DNA from: a virus
Reading direction: 5' to 3' (one strand)
DNA length: 20,139 nt
IMG/VR virus record: IMGVR_UViG_3300025128_000464
Location: 1-20,139 of that record
The notes beneath the pieces were generated by a model that saw nothing but the letters and a program-made list of their open reading frames with translations, ran no database searches and was not told the DNA's origin. The translations under genes were made by a program, and so were the position numbers. How positions within the stretch are numbered: the first letter of the stretch is position 1; every line of letters begins with the position of its first letter. Positions 7,361 to 15,167 of this stretch are shown here, piece after piece.

Positions 7361-9151
7361 TTATTTATCCTTACTTAGATCAAGAACTAAACCTTCAGGT
7401 GGCATAGCGTTTTCATAATCAACTAATCTCTCTGCGTAACGTGCTTCTGCCTCTCCACCTTTATTTATGTAGGATTGTTCTGCTATATTATATAATTCAT
7501 CTAATCTTCTTTTCTCTGGTTGAACTATTAAAGTTTGTAGCTTCATATATTCTTTAAAATTTTTATTCCCTGCTAATCTATTAGCTAATGCCTCTTCTAC
7601 TTCTGTGAAATTAGCATCCATTGGATGAAGAGTATCTACCTTTAGATGTATTTTATTAGGTCCTAAACTCTTAACTTGTTGAAATTCTCTTTTAGCTAAC
7701 TTCTCAACCATATCCATAAAAGCCTCTTGTGCAAATACAGATTGTAGATATTGAGATGTAGGATCAGATTGTTCTTGTATGTATACTTTTTTATTACTAG
7801 GTGACATACCTTTTGTTATTGATTCTATGTATTCACTTAATAAATCTATCTGTTCAAATAATTCTTTGTCCATCTTTTTTGAGACTTTATCTAATTTTTT
7901 TCTTCTGCCGATATAGTTTGAATTATTTTCTTTTAATATACCTAGAATACTAGTGCCATTTTCAAATCCCTCTCTAGCTTGAACAGCGTGTTGTATTTCA
8001 TGTATTAGTGATCTTTTAACATCATCTGCATTACCACTAGCTAAATATATCACATCTTCTGCACGATCATAACTTGCTAAAGTTTTACCTCGTGTAAACT
8101 GTTGATCAGGATTTATCTTTTGCTCTTTTATTAATATGTTACCTATTGGTTGAAAGTCCCCATAATATTTTTTTAATGGTGTATTATATGCACGATACAA
8201 ATCTTCATAGTTTAACATATTTCTCAGTCGCATAGGATAGCTATCTAATTTAGAAAAATCTAGAAACTCATTAGGTACTGCATCTCCTTGCACAGCCTCT
8301 CTAGCAAAACTTAAATTGTCTAATTTTAAAGTAGCTTCTTTAGGATTTAATACAGTTCTTAGTTTTCCGTCTGTTCCTCTATATACTTTAAACTCTTCAA
8401 ATAATTTAGTTCTATCTTGCTGACTGAGTTTTTCATAATTAACTCTAGATACAATTCCAGTAGCAAGATCCATATCCTCTTTACCTATTTTATCTAAGTC
8501 AGATCTTAACATAGGTTCTTTTCCAGCATCTTTTAGTAATTTAGTTTCAGCGTCTTGATATGCACGTATCCTTTCCTTACCTACAGAGCTTCGTTCTCCT
8601 ATGATGTTAAAATCTATTTTAGGTTTATTAATATCATCTGTTTGTTTTGTAACATCTACAACTTTTTTTAAATCAGCACCTTCTGTAACAAGATCACTTT
8701 TTACAAAGTCACTCTTAGATAACGTGTCTTTTACTGTGTTATATAAGGTAGTTGCACCATCCGATAACTTATCTATAAATTTTGCAGGAGCTAAAAATGC
8801 ACCAGTAGGTGAAAGTATCTCCCCTACCATTTGATCTGTGTTTTCAGGATTAGAATCAATACCTGTTATTTCTTTGAAACCATCATCAAATGCTTTTCTA
8901 CCATACTGCTTTTCAAAGTTTTGTAAGTTATCTTTTATTAACATAGCTAACGGATTATTTGCATAATCAGCTAAAAAAGTATTTGCTTTCTCTGCTATGG
9001 TTATTGCATCAGAAGGTAATGCCGCAGTTCCTGTTAACAAACCAGTTCCCGTTGCCTTGGCTTTTTCTGCTATTTCATCTATGCTTCTAAACTGTGGTAG
9101 AGCATCAGAGTAAAATGCTTTCTCAGTTTGTTCTCTTAGATCATTCTGCAT
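7361..9151 (-). CDS. Polyvalent-type virion protein with zinc metallopeptidase domain (HEIQH)
   Basis: This 596-residue protein carries a clear zincin signature: SLIHEIQHAVQAREGF at 381-396, where H384 and H388 would bind zinc and E385 would act as base. A GEAEAR motif at 566-571 supplies a likely third ligand glutamate, with the intervening helices typical of the large polyvalent protein (LPD) metallopeptidase domains. Another LPD-style patch, FKVYRGTDGKLRTVLNP, is at 254-270. The N-terminal part (30-130) has GTAALPSDA and a hydrophobic, helix-rich region seen in virion proteins of marine phages. Polyvalent proteins are carried in the capsid and injected with the DNA, where they are thought to act on host defences. 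Location directly after portal fits an ejected protein. Catalysis and target are not shown by sequence. Confidence 0.72.
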   Translation of the reverse strand: MQNDLREQTEKAFYSDALPQFRSIDEIAEKAKATGTGLLTGTAALPSDAITIAEKANTFLADYANNPLAMLIKDNLQNFEKQYGRKAFDDGFKEITGIDSNPENTDQMVGEILSPTGAFLAPAKFIDKLSDGATTLYNTVKDTLSKSDFVKSDLVTEGADLKKVVDVTKQTDDINKPKIDFNIIGERSSVGKERIRAYQDAETKLLKDAGKEPMLRSDLDKIGKEDMDLATGIVSRVNYEKLSQQDRTKLFEEFKVYRGTDGKLRTVLNPKEATLKLDNLSFAREAVQGDAVPNEFLDFSKLDSYPMRLRNMLNYEDLYRAYNTPLKKYYGDFQPIGNILIKEQKINPDQQFTRGKTLASYDRAEDVIYLASGNADDVKRSLIHEIQHAVQAREGFENGTSILGILKENNSNYIGRRKKLDKVSKKMDKELFEQIDLLSEYIESITKGMSPSNKKVYIQEQSDPTSQYLQSVFAQEAFMDMVEKLAKREFQQVKSLGPNKIHLKVDTLHPMDANFTEVEEALANRLAGNKNFKEYMKLQTLIVQPEKRRLDELYNIAEQSYINKGGEAEARYAERLVDYENAMPPEGLVLDLSKDK

Positions 9152-9362
9152 TCACTTCGTCTCTTAACATTTTTAGTCTCTTCAATGCCATTATATATCC
9201 TTGTGCTCTGTGTATGGATATAACGTCATCTGACTGTTCCATTATTTTATGTTGTTCGTCTATCTTATAATCCAAGTAATCATTGAAGGGGTTGATTAGC
9301 TTGGGGTTGTTCACCAACGTCTTGAGTCGGCTGCGTATCTGCTTGTGGTTGTTGTTGTCCAA
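9141..9362 (-). CDS. Small portal-linked protein, TTG start
   Basis: The protein has 73 residues, is helical and charged, and ends with HRAQGYIMALKRLKMLRDEV, a pattern I associate with small proteins just after portal genes in podoviruses; its function is unknown. The start is TTG, not ATG, and is supported by a very strong AGGAAGG (9376-9370) seven bases upstream. Its first 27 codons lie inside the 3' end of the portal gene in another frame (83-base overlap), where the portal encodes a Q/P-rich tail. Its own last 11 bases overlap the start of the metallopeptidase gene. Such tight nesting on both sides argues that it is a real gene. Confidence 0.72.
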   Translation of the reverse strand: MDNNNHKQIRSRLKTLVNNPKLINPFNDYLDYKIDEQHKIMEQSDDVISIHRAQGYIMALKRLKMLRDEVNAE

Positions 9363-11433
9363 CTTGTGACCTTCCTGTAAATCCTTGCTCTTGAGGTGTA
9401 GGTGCTATACCAGTACCTATCGTGCCACCACCTGAACCTGTAGGATCACTAGGATCTACTCCTGCTGGTGGTTGTGGTTGAGCTTGTTCTTGTTGAGGTG
9501 CTCTAAAGTCTTTCATAAGCTCTGCTTGTAAAGCCGCCTCATCCATATTGTTAGTTACTTTATCAGGGTCTAAATCCATAGCTTTTGCTATTTCACGTAT
9601 TATATACTGAAACTTTGCAAAAGGTGCAAGTGCTGGGTTAGAAGATACTTGTAAGAACTGCATAAGTCTTTGTGATCTTACTTCGTTTGCCATGAGACTT
9701 TCTGTGCCTCTAGCCTTAACTTCTAAATCGCCTTTTATCTTTGGGTCGTAGTCGAACTGCATATTAAATTTAAATAGACCCTCTCCTAATGGTTTTAGAA
9801 GATAGTCATCTACATTCTTTATAACAGTTTTAATACTACCAGCCGCTGCATTCATGAGCATGGATATACCCGAAGCAGTTCTGCCTACTCCAGTTATACC
9901 AGTTTGTCCGTGAGCAAATGATGGCATACCTGTACTCTCATCTGCCAACTGTCTTGCTTTATCAAACAACTGCATGTTCTCTGCAGCAACATTAGGAAAC
10001 TTTGTACCAAACAATGCTTGACCCGGAGCACCACCTTGTCTTCTAAACACTTTTCCCGGATAGACAGATAAGTCTTGACCCGGCACTAAGTTAGTCTCAT
10101 CAACTTCTATGAGTAAGTTACCTGACAGTACAGCATTATCCACTGCCATTCTCATGAAACCATTCATCAATGTTTGTGTGTCATCCATATTCTCAGCTAC
10201 ACCCACACCAAAGAAAGAGTATGGATTTAACTCATATGGTGCTGCCATGTATGGTATTCTAGCAGGTTTAAATGGATTAATTACCATTCTTAATAACTTA
10301 CCATTACATATCCATGCATTTATTTGTATCTCATCTAGAGATTGCATTTCTTTTGGTATCTCAATATCTTGTTCAAGTAGTATGTCTACATCACAATTAC
10401 CCCAATACTCAAGAACTTCATATCTCTCTATTTCGTGCTCAGAAGCATAGTCTGCTAAATCATCTTCCCATGATTTCTTTGTGTAGTTCTCTCCTGCAGC
10501 TATTGCATCTTCTATAACTTGCTCTCTAAAATGTGGTCTCTTTTTTAAAGAACGTATCTGTGATCTTGACATCTTATGTCTTTCAATCACGTATTGTGCA
10601 TCATCCATGTTTGTAGAATCAGGGTCAGGATAAAAGTCCCACACTGATACATGATTAACTTGTGGTACTGTTTTGAATGTAGGATCATATTCGCCATCAT
10701 CGCCCCAATTAGGGTACTCTTTGTCTACAGCAAAAGGTCCTTTCATCACACCAGTACCAAACAAAGCCATCTCAAACGCTGTGCTTCTTAAATGTTTATT
10801 AGCACCTGACTCATCTAGTTGATCCATGATTTTCTTTTCCATACCTTTGGCTGCAATCATGGCTGGACTAAATGTAACTGCTGATGGTGTCTTACCTACT
10901 TCTTCTTTAAGTCCTTCAATATTCTGCAACTTTTCTTGCAAAGGACCAAGCCTCTCTTGTAGGCTTTTTTCAGTTGCTCCTTTAGGAAACTCCATACCAT
11001 CGCCACGGAAACCGTAAGGTGACTCCATGCCCATGTCACGGATCTCTTGAGGTTCTTTCGGATCAAAGCTGACATCTTTCGCTACTCCTTCTGGTAACTC
11101 CGTTGGATCAACACTCAACGGAAACTTATTGTTAGCAAACAGTACGTCTACTATTTGACCATACGCCGCTAACGTCTTAGTCTTAGTAACCTTTATAAAT
11201 ACTCTAGATTTTTCTGCTTCTGTAAATTGTACGTCAGAACCATACAATCCTCTGTAGTTTCTGTATGCTCTTAGCCACCTTTGTTCGTCTTGCTCACGAT
11301 AATCGTCTGCACGATAATACTTATCCATAATGTATGGTATTATATTATTAGGTTTTGCATCTGCTATTGTAGAATCATCTGTGTCTTCTAGTGATACTGA
11401 TTCTAACTCTACAGGAATGTCTTCTTCTGCCAT
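9280..11433 (-). CDS. Portal protein
   Basis: This is the ring at the unique capsid vertex through which DNA is pumped in and leaves. I chose ATG at 11433 (717 residues, MAEEDIPVELES) because it follows the terminase stop as TAATATG and a weak GGA lies nine bases upstream; an in-frame ATG at 11454 would add seven residues and overlap the terminase by 20 bases. Length near 720 matches P22-type portals (about 725). Visible segments include QRWLRAYRNYRGLYG near 48-62, a KVTKTKTLAAYGQIVDVLF wing region, a long FYPDPDSTNMDDAQYVIER segment, a GIVAENM-like patch read as GVGVAENMDDTQTLMNGFM, and a helical core with IKTVIKNVDDYLLKPLGEGL. The C-terminal 80 residues are Q/P/G-rich low complexity and contain the start of the next gene. 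Confidence 0.88.
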   Translation of the reverse strand: MAEEDIPVELESVSLEDTDDSTIADAKPNNIIPYIMDKYYRADDYREQDEQRWLRAYRNYRGLYGSDVQFTEAEKSRVFIKVTKTKTLAAYGQIVDVLFANNKFPLSVDPTELPEGVAKDVSFDPKEPQEIRDMGMESPYGFRGDGMEFPKGATEKSLQERLGPLQEKLQNIEGLKEEVGKTPSAVTFSPAMIAAKGMEKKIMDQLDESGANKHLRSTAFEMALFGTGVMKGPFAVDKEYPNWGDDGEYDPTFKTVPQVNHVSVWDFYPDPDSTNMDDAQYVIERHKMSRSQIRSLKKRPHFREQVIEDAIAAGENYTKKSWEDDLADYASEHEIERYEVLEYWGNCDVDILLEQDIEIPKEMQSLDEIQINAWICNGKLLRMVINPFKPARIPYMAAPYELNPYSFFGVGVAENMDDTQTLMNGFMRMAVDNAVLSGNLLIEVDETNLVPGQDLSVYPGKVFRRQGGAPGQALFGTKFPNVAAENMQLFDKARQLADESTGMPSFAHGQTGITGVGRTASGISMLMNAAAGSIKTVIKNVDDYLLKPLGEGLFKFNMQFDYDPKIKGDLEVKARGTESLMANEVRSQRLMQFLQVSSNPALAPFAKFQYIIREIAKAMDLDPDKVTNNMDEAALQAELMKDFRAPQQEQAQPQPPAGVDPSDPTGSGGGTIGTGIAPTPQEQGFTGRSQVGQQQPQADTQPTQDVGEQPQANQPLQ

Positions 11434-11434
11434 A

Positions 11435-12988
11435 TTAATATCCAAATGTTGCATCAGCTATAGGCATACCTTGTGATGGTCTACCCATAGGATCATAATC
11501 AAATATGCTAAATCTAGGTCTAGTCATTACACCATATCTTAACGCATCATAGATATGATCTTCTGCTCTTGTATCCACATCTTCTGGATTCTTCTTATCC
11601 AACGGAATAGCAGGTATTTGTGAGACTGTATTTGTACATGTATTAAAAAACACTAATCTAGGCTCTTCTGTCATCTCATCTATTTGTAATCTTCTATGTA
11701 TCTCATTCTTTCCTGATACACGACTACCTCTACTTCTGTCTGACGGTCTCCATCTGCATCCTCTTTGTATCATCTGCTCTGCTAGTGAAGGTCCTGTATC
11801 TCCACGTTTATGCCAAAGAGAGCTATCTAATACTCCGTATTTAATGTTACCGTCTTCTGCTTCTAACTCATTTATCATATCTGCCAAATCTGTGGCAAGG
11901 ACTTTACTAACGTACAACTCTCTATATACAATAAGTTGCTCACTTGGAGAAACAGCAAACCACAACACAGCACTATAAGAGCCATAACCGTAGTCACAAG
12001 CACGAAACTTAACCCAATTTCGTGGAACATCAAAAGGTTCAATAACGTGATTATCCCTACTAAACTCAGTAAAAGCAGCACCTTCTTTAATATCCCAATC
12101 ACCTTCAAGCAACTGCTTTCGTTGGTGTTCAGGTAAGGAAAGAAGCATCGCTTCGTAATCGCCTTGACTTGACAGATATGGGTTATCAGATAATCTAGCA
12201 GGTATGAATCTTCTTTTAAATAATGCTTGACCTGCTTTATTATGTCCTTCAGGGTATTTAAGGACTTTCCCTGTGTCAATGTTTGTGGCATCGAATGATC
12301 TTCCATAAGGTGCTGGGTCAATAAACATCTTCTTAACCCACTGATGTCCCGGACCTCCGGGGTTCGTTGTTGCTCTCATATACACTGGTAAATCAGGAGC
12401 AGTAGAACGTAATCGTGACCTCATGTAGTTCCAAGCAAACGGTGTTGCCCATTGTGTTAATTCATCAAAGCCTATCCAACTAAAAGCTAAACCTTGATAT
12501 CTTAGTACATCATCATCTCGGTCTAGGTATGACATCCATAGTCTTGCACCCGAAGGTGCTACCCATTGCATCTTTCTTTCCGACCATTTTATCCCTTTGT
12601 ATATAAGAGGATATAATTCTCTTGACTTCCAAACTAGTTCTCTTAGCTCTTCTGTCGTATGTCTTAACAGCAGACCACTAAACTGTGGATGACTCATATA
12701 TCTTAATGGATCTGCCAACATAGCATATGACTTACCACCACCTGCTGAACCACCATACAATACTTCTCTTTCAGGTGATGCCAAGAACTCTGTTTGAGGA
12801 CCTTCATTAGGTTGGAAGACTACATTCTGTTCCTCTACAGGTACTTCCTCAACAGGCTCTATGTCAATGCTTTTATGCTCTTGCTCCGACTCTACCTTCT
12901 TCGATCTCTTTCGCCTTTTGGATTGCTTTCTGGGCATACTCGGACCATTTTCTAAGAGTTCTAGCTTTGTTCTTACGATGTCGCTCAT
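11435..12988 (-). CDS. terL: Terminase large subunit (ATPase and nuclease)
   Basis: All the key motifs are present in order in this 517-residue protein. The ATPase Walker A is GGSAGGGKS at 79-87, Walker B is WIGFDEL at 171-177 with D175 and E176, and a coupling-type ATTNPGG is at 206-212. The RNase H-like nuclease has D332 in CDYGYG, D388 in GVLDSS and D477/D481 in AEDHIYDALRYG, the expected three acidic sites. It cuts and pumps the concatemeric DNA into the procapsid through the portal, which is the next gene. The start is uncertain: the ATG at 12988 gives a basic N-terminus and a 116-base overlap with the upstream gene, while ATG at 12937 (MPRKQSKRRKR) would shorten the overlap to 65 bases. 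Neither has a strong ribosome site. Confidence 0.96.
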   Translation of the reverse strand: MSDIVRTKLELLENGPSMPRKQSKRRKRSKKVESEQEHKSIDIEPVEEVPVEEQNVVFQPNEGPQTEFLASPEREVLYGGSAGGGKSYAMLADPLRYMSHPQFSGLLLRHTTEELRELVWKSRELYPLIYKGIKWSERKMQWVAPSGARLWMSYLDRDDDVLRYQGLAFSWIGFDELTQWATPFAWNYMRSRLRSTAPDLPVYMRATTNPGGPGHQWVKKMFIDPAPYGRSFDATNIDTGKVLKYPEGHNKAGQALFKRRFIPARLSDNPYLSSQGDYEAMLLSLPEHQRKQLLEGDWDIKEGAAFTEFSRDNHVIEPFDVPRNWVKFRACDYGYGSYSAVLWFAVSPSEQLIVYRELYVSKVLATDLADMINELEAEDGNIKYGVLDSSLWHKRGDTGPSLAEQMIQRGCRWRPSDRSRGSRVSGKNEIHRRLQIDEMTEEPRLVFFNTCTNTVSQIPAIPLDKKNPEDVDTRAEDHIYDALRYGVMTRPRFSIFDYDPMGRPSQGMPIADATFGY

Positions 12989-13274
12989 GTATCAATCTTT
13001 TTCTTAATCCTGTATGAGATATATCTCTGCCTGTTTTATTTGTAAGCCAATTTGCAACTTGTCTATAGGAATATTGATTTACGTATTTCCTAGCTAACTC
13101 TATTGCCTCTAGCTCGTAAGGTATTGGATCAAGTAACTCAGAATCCTCTTCATTTATTTTATAGCCAAATGGTATCGTTCTAGCTATGCGTGGTATCTGT
13201 ATCCACTCTTTTTGTTCTTCGTCTTTTAAATCTGTTGGTTGTGGTAACTTCCACTTTCCTAAACTTCTGTCCAT
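12873..13274 (-). CDS. Helix-turn-helix DNA-binding protein between TerS and TerL
   Basis: The 133-residue protein has a basic helix-turn-helix near 55-100: ELEAIELARKYVNQYSYRQV, then NWLTNKTGRDISHTGLRKRL, where helix, turn and recognition helix are easy to see. The style matches resolvase/recombinase-type HTH domains and proteins placed just before terL in marine phages. The N-terminal 45 residues contain KEWIQIPRIARTIPFGYKI. It could recognise the packaging site together with, or instead of, the upstream TerS candidate; that is inference. The start overlaps the stop of the preceding gene (TAATG). The last 116 bases overlap terL in another frame, and both frames encode K/R-rich peptide there. 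Confidence 0.75.
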   Translation of the reverse strand: MDRSLGKWKLPQPTDLKDEEQKEWIQIPRIARTIPFGYKINEEDSELLDPIPYELEAIELARKYVNQYSYRQVANWLTNKTGRDISHTGLRKRLIHERHRKNKARTLRKWSEYAQKAIQKAKEIEEGRVGARA

Positions 13275-13513
13275 TATTTCTTTTTTAGATTATTTACAAT
13301 AGTAACAGGATTAGCGTATTTTTTAGTTGCTAGACCCCCTACATTATAACCCATATAATTTTTTATAATTTCTATTATTTCAGGTTTAGTTATACTTTTT
13401 ATATCGTCATCACTCTCTATCGCACCTGTATCTAAAGCAAATGACCTTAATTTTTTTAAACTTGCTTTTTTATAGCCTTTTTTAAACTCTTCTTCTGTAT
13501 CAAATGTGCCCAT
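13274..13513 (-). CDS. Small hypothetical protein in the packaging cluster
   Basis: I do not recognise a function. The 79-residue product has an N-terminal helical part (EEFKKGYKKASLKKLRSFAL), a KSITKPEIIEIIKNYMG helix that resembles SAP/LEM-like small helical modules only loosely, and a C-terminus GGLATKKYANPVTIVNNLKK. The GGLA element recurs at the end of the 592-residue virion protein. Its start is supported by AGGGGA seven bases upstream, and it is coupled to the HTH gene by TAATG and separated from the TerS candidate by nine bases. Coupling to packaging genes suggests co-expression rather than a shared role. Confidence 0.72.
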   Translation of the reverse strand: MGTFDTEEEFKKGYKKASLKKLRSFALDTGAIESDDDIKSITKPEIIEIIKNYMGYNVGGLATKKYANPVTIVNNLKKK

Positions 13514-13522
13514 TATTTTCCC

Positions 13523-13888
13523 CTAACCATTGTCTTTTTTTGGTGGTAGTATCATGACACCACCCGATGCCTCTACTTGCACTTTCTCAGTTTTAATTAA
13601 TCCAACTCTATCTAATAATTCTTTTGACGCAGATAGTCTATCTCTTATTCCTAGCTGTGTAGGGTCATCTACACCACTTACCATAGCCACAGCAGCCTTT
13701 GGTGCGTTTCTAGCCATATATAATTCTGTAGCTTCCATTATCTCTTTTCTTAGCGAGTTCACAATGTCTGACGTTGATGAGTTCTCTGAATAACCTGCAA
13801 GTATTTTAGCTTGTACTATATCTCCACCTGCTCCGTCAAACAGAACTTGCAAAAATGTTTTTTGTCTTTCTGTTAGTTCTCTGCTCAA
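13523..13888 (-). CDS. terS: Terminase small subunit candidate
   Basis: The 121-residue protein starts MSRELTERQKTFLQVLF and has the TerS-like N-terminal HTH: DIVQAKILAGYSENSSTSD. The middle is helical (KEIMEATELYMARNAPKAAV), and the end IRDRLSASKELLDRVGLIKT followed by EKVQVEASGGVMILPPKK is the usual arrangement of small terminases, in which a C-terminal strand follows an oligomerisation helix. It would bind the packaging initiation site and present DNA to the large subunit. The ATG overlaps the lysozyme stop by four bases (ATGA), and the large terminase lies three genes on. Because another DNA-binding protein sits directly next to terL, the TerS assignment is a strong but not exclusive guess. 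Confidence 0.72.
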   Translation of the reverse strand: MSRELTERQKTFLQVLFDGAGGDIVQAKILAGYSENSSTSDIVNSLRKEIMEATELYMARNAPKAAVAMVSGVDDPTQLGIRDRLSASKELLDRVGLIKTEKVQVEASGGVMILPPKKDNG

Positions 13889-14340
13889 TGTGGTATCCCC
13901 TGTGTTAAAACTCTGTCTATTAGACGTTGTGCTCTGTTTGGAGTTTGTCTAAACCAACGTGAGTCTTCCATTTGATTTGCCATTTCTTGATAGTCTTCAT
14001 TGTGCACAGCAGCAATCATGTTCTTAAATTTACTTAGAGTTGGTCTCCCTAATTGGAAAGACATATTTGCCAACACTCTTTGTATCTCTTCAGGCAAAGA
14101 ATCAAAATTATTGAATATCTGTTTACAGTCATTTATAGAAACACTTATATCTCTTTCAAACCAATCATTAACTTGTTCGTTTGGTACAGGATATCCTATA
14201 GGTTTACCATAATAATCTGTGTCCCACTCTGTAATTAAATGCCCGATGCCCCCGGTCAAATGCCCTTCTGAACATAAATACAACTCGTATTTTATCCCCT
14301 CGTCATCGGCTATTTCATCTTGGAGTTTCATTAAATTCAT
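13885..14340 (-). CDS. T4-type lysozyme (endolysin) with E-C-T triad
   Basis: At 151 residues it is close to T4 gene e (164). The catalytic arrangement E-8-[D/C]-5-T is present: E14 in DDEG, C23 where T4 has D20, and T29, within ELYLCSEGHLTGGIGHL. The GIGH motif follows the threonine as expected. The downstream helices include FDSLPEEIQRVLANMSFQLG and SRWFRQTPNRAQRLIDRVL, the latter matching the conserved T(P)NRA end of the family. It cleaves the NAG-NAM bond of peptidoglycan. There is no signal peptide, so it needs the holin gene encoded just upstream. The ATG overlaps the stop of the 41-residue gene (ATGA). Confidence 0.92.
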   Translation of the reverse strand: MNLMKLQDEIADDEGIKYELYLCSEGHLTGGIGHLITEWDTDYYGKPIGYPVPNEQVNDWFERDISVSINDCKQIFNNFDSLPEEIQRVLANMSFQLGRPTLSKFKNMIAAVHNEDYQEMANQMEDSRWFRQTPNRAQRLIDRVLTQGIPH

Positions 14341-14462
14341 TTTCTAATACCTAGTTCTAGTTGTTGTTTACGTATTTCATTAACATGTTTGTGCCAAAAG
14401 TAATTACCAATTTTACATATGAAAGAAGATAATTTTAAATATATTTGTGCTTTACGTGTCAT
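14337..14462 (-). CDS. 41-residue conserved-looking protein in the lysis cassette
   Basis: A short frame begins ATG at 14462, overlapping the holin stop (ATGA), and ends TGA overlapping the lysozyme start (ATGA). It reads MTRKAQIYLKLSSFICKIGN then a YFWHKHVNEIRKQQLELGI-type helix. Four-base couplings on both sides strongly support it as a real gene despite its size. I recall similar tiny proteins near lysis genes in marine phages but know no function. A longer frame upstream in the same phase runs through the holin gene and has no support. It could be an antiholin-like partner or a small membrane-surface peptide; sequence does not decide. Confidence 0.75.
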   Translation of the reverse strand: MTRKAQIYLKLSSFICKIGNYFWHKHVNEIRKQQLELGIRK

Positions 14463-14851
14463 TTTCTCTTTAACATCTTTGCTGCTTGACCTACACCCTT
14501 TATACCAAAAGATGCAGAGATTGCAATATATAATAAATATTGATACCAATCAGGAAGTGTCGCTAGAATCTCAAATCCATCTTTTACGTACTCTCTCATA
14601 CCCGGAATGAAAACTAGTATTGCTGGAGCTAATAAAACTACTAATGCAAACTCGTCTTTCCAAGAATCCACTGTTGCATCTGCCATCTTACCTTCCCATG
14701 CAACTTCACCTGCTGCAACCTTCTCTGCAACAGTAGCACGAGCTTTTGCCTCTGCAACTTTAGCGAGTCCGTCTGCTTTTGTCTTTTCGACTTTGTTTTG
14801 AAACCATGTTCCTGCGAGATTTGCTATTGGTCCTATTAATGCTTGTATCAT
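14459..14851 (-). CDS. Holin, 3-TM GTA/phage type
   Basis: The 130-residue protein has a soluble, helical and charged N-terminal half (20-65, rich in A, K and E), then hydrophobic segments near 68-83 (FALVVLLAPAILVFIPG) and 101-117 (DWYQYLLYIAISASFGIKG), and a short basic tail (KMLKRK). The W-x-DEFALV junction and this shape match the 3-TM holins associated with gene-transfer-agent release; the first weak membrane-facing segment may be the N-terminal 1-16. It would make pores that let the lysozyme reach the wall. It is followed by the 41-residue gene and the lysozyme gene, both coupled by ATGA. No strong ribosome site is visible at the start. Confidence 0.86.
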   Translation of the reverse strand: MIQALIGPIANLAGTWFQNKVEKTKADGLAKVAEAKARATVAEKVAAGEVAWEGKMADATVDSWKDEFALVVLLAPAILVFIPGMREYVKDGFEILATLPDWYQYLLYIAISASFGIKGVGQAAKMLKRK

Positions 14852-14898
14852 TTGCTAACTTTTCTTTTATCTTCTCTTGCTTTAATTTTTCTTTTAAT

Positions 14899-15159
14899 TT
14901 AGCTGTATTTACGAAATCTTGATGTTTTTTTTGCAACCTTGCGGGGTTGTTTAGAAAATTGTTTACCTTTTCTAGTCGCTTTGCGTTTAGCAGCCGAAGA
15001 GGCGGCGTATTCAGAGGCAGATAAAGCCTTAATCGCTTTTTCAGGTAAATAACGCTCACCCGTTGCCTTTGACCCTTGTGTACTAGGTTTACCTGATTTG
15101 GTTCTCCACTTTTGTTTCCCCCACGCAACTAATGACCTCTGTGATTTTTTAAGTGCCAT
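14899..15159 (-). CDS. Basic protein with KWRTKSG / GERYLP motif (marine-phage family)
   Basis: Starting at ATG 15159 gives 86 residues: MALKKSQRSLVAWGKQKW, RTKSGKPSTQG, TGERYLPEKAIKALSASEY and a GKQFSKQPRKVAKKTSRF end. I chose this ATG because a longer in-frame start at 15177 would overlap the preceding microprotein, while 15159 follows its stop by eight bases with AGAG upstream. The sequence is one I know from many marine phages, often directly joined to the WSARKAQ module; here that module is in a separate gene at 16383-16691. Charge is very high (K/R over 30%), and no membrane part or enzyme motif is seen. DNA or RNA binding is a reasonable but unproven guess. Confidence 0.82.
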   Translation of the reverse strand: MALKKSQRSLVAWGKQKWRTKSGKPSTQGSKATGERYLPEKAIKALSASEYAASSAAKRKATRKGKQFSKQPRKVAKKTSRFRKYS

Positions 15160-15167
15160 ATTAGACT

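Noticed and set aside
11875-12321. 148-residue minus-strand frame within terL
   Set aside because: The terL frame over the same DNA contains the ATPase-nuclease region and nuclease aspartate; the alternative frame has no motif.
14337-14549. 70-residue frame ending at the lysozyme start
   Set aside because: The upstream part only shadows the holin. The ATG at 14462 with ATGA overlaps on both sides gives a 41-residue gene instead.
14760-15128. 122-residue minus-strand frame rich in K and R
   Set aside because: It lies in another frame across the recognised KWRTKSG gene and the start of the holin, and has no family-like motif.
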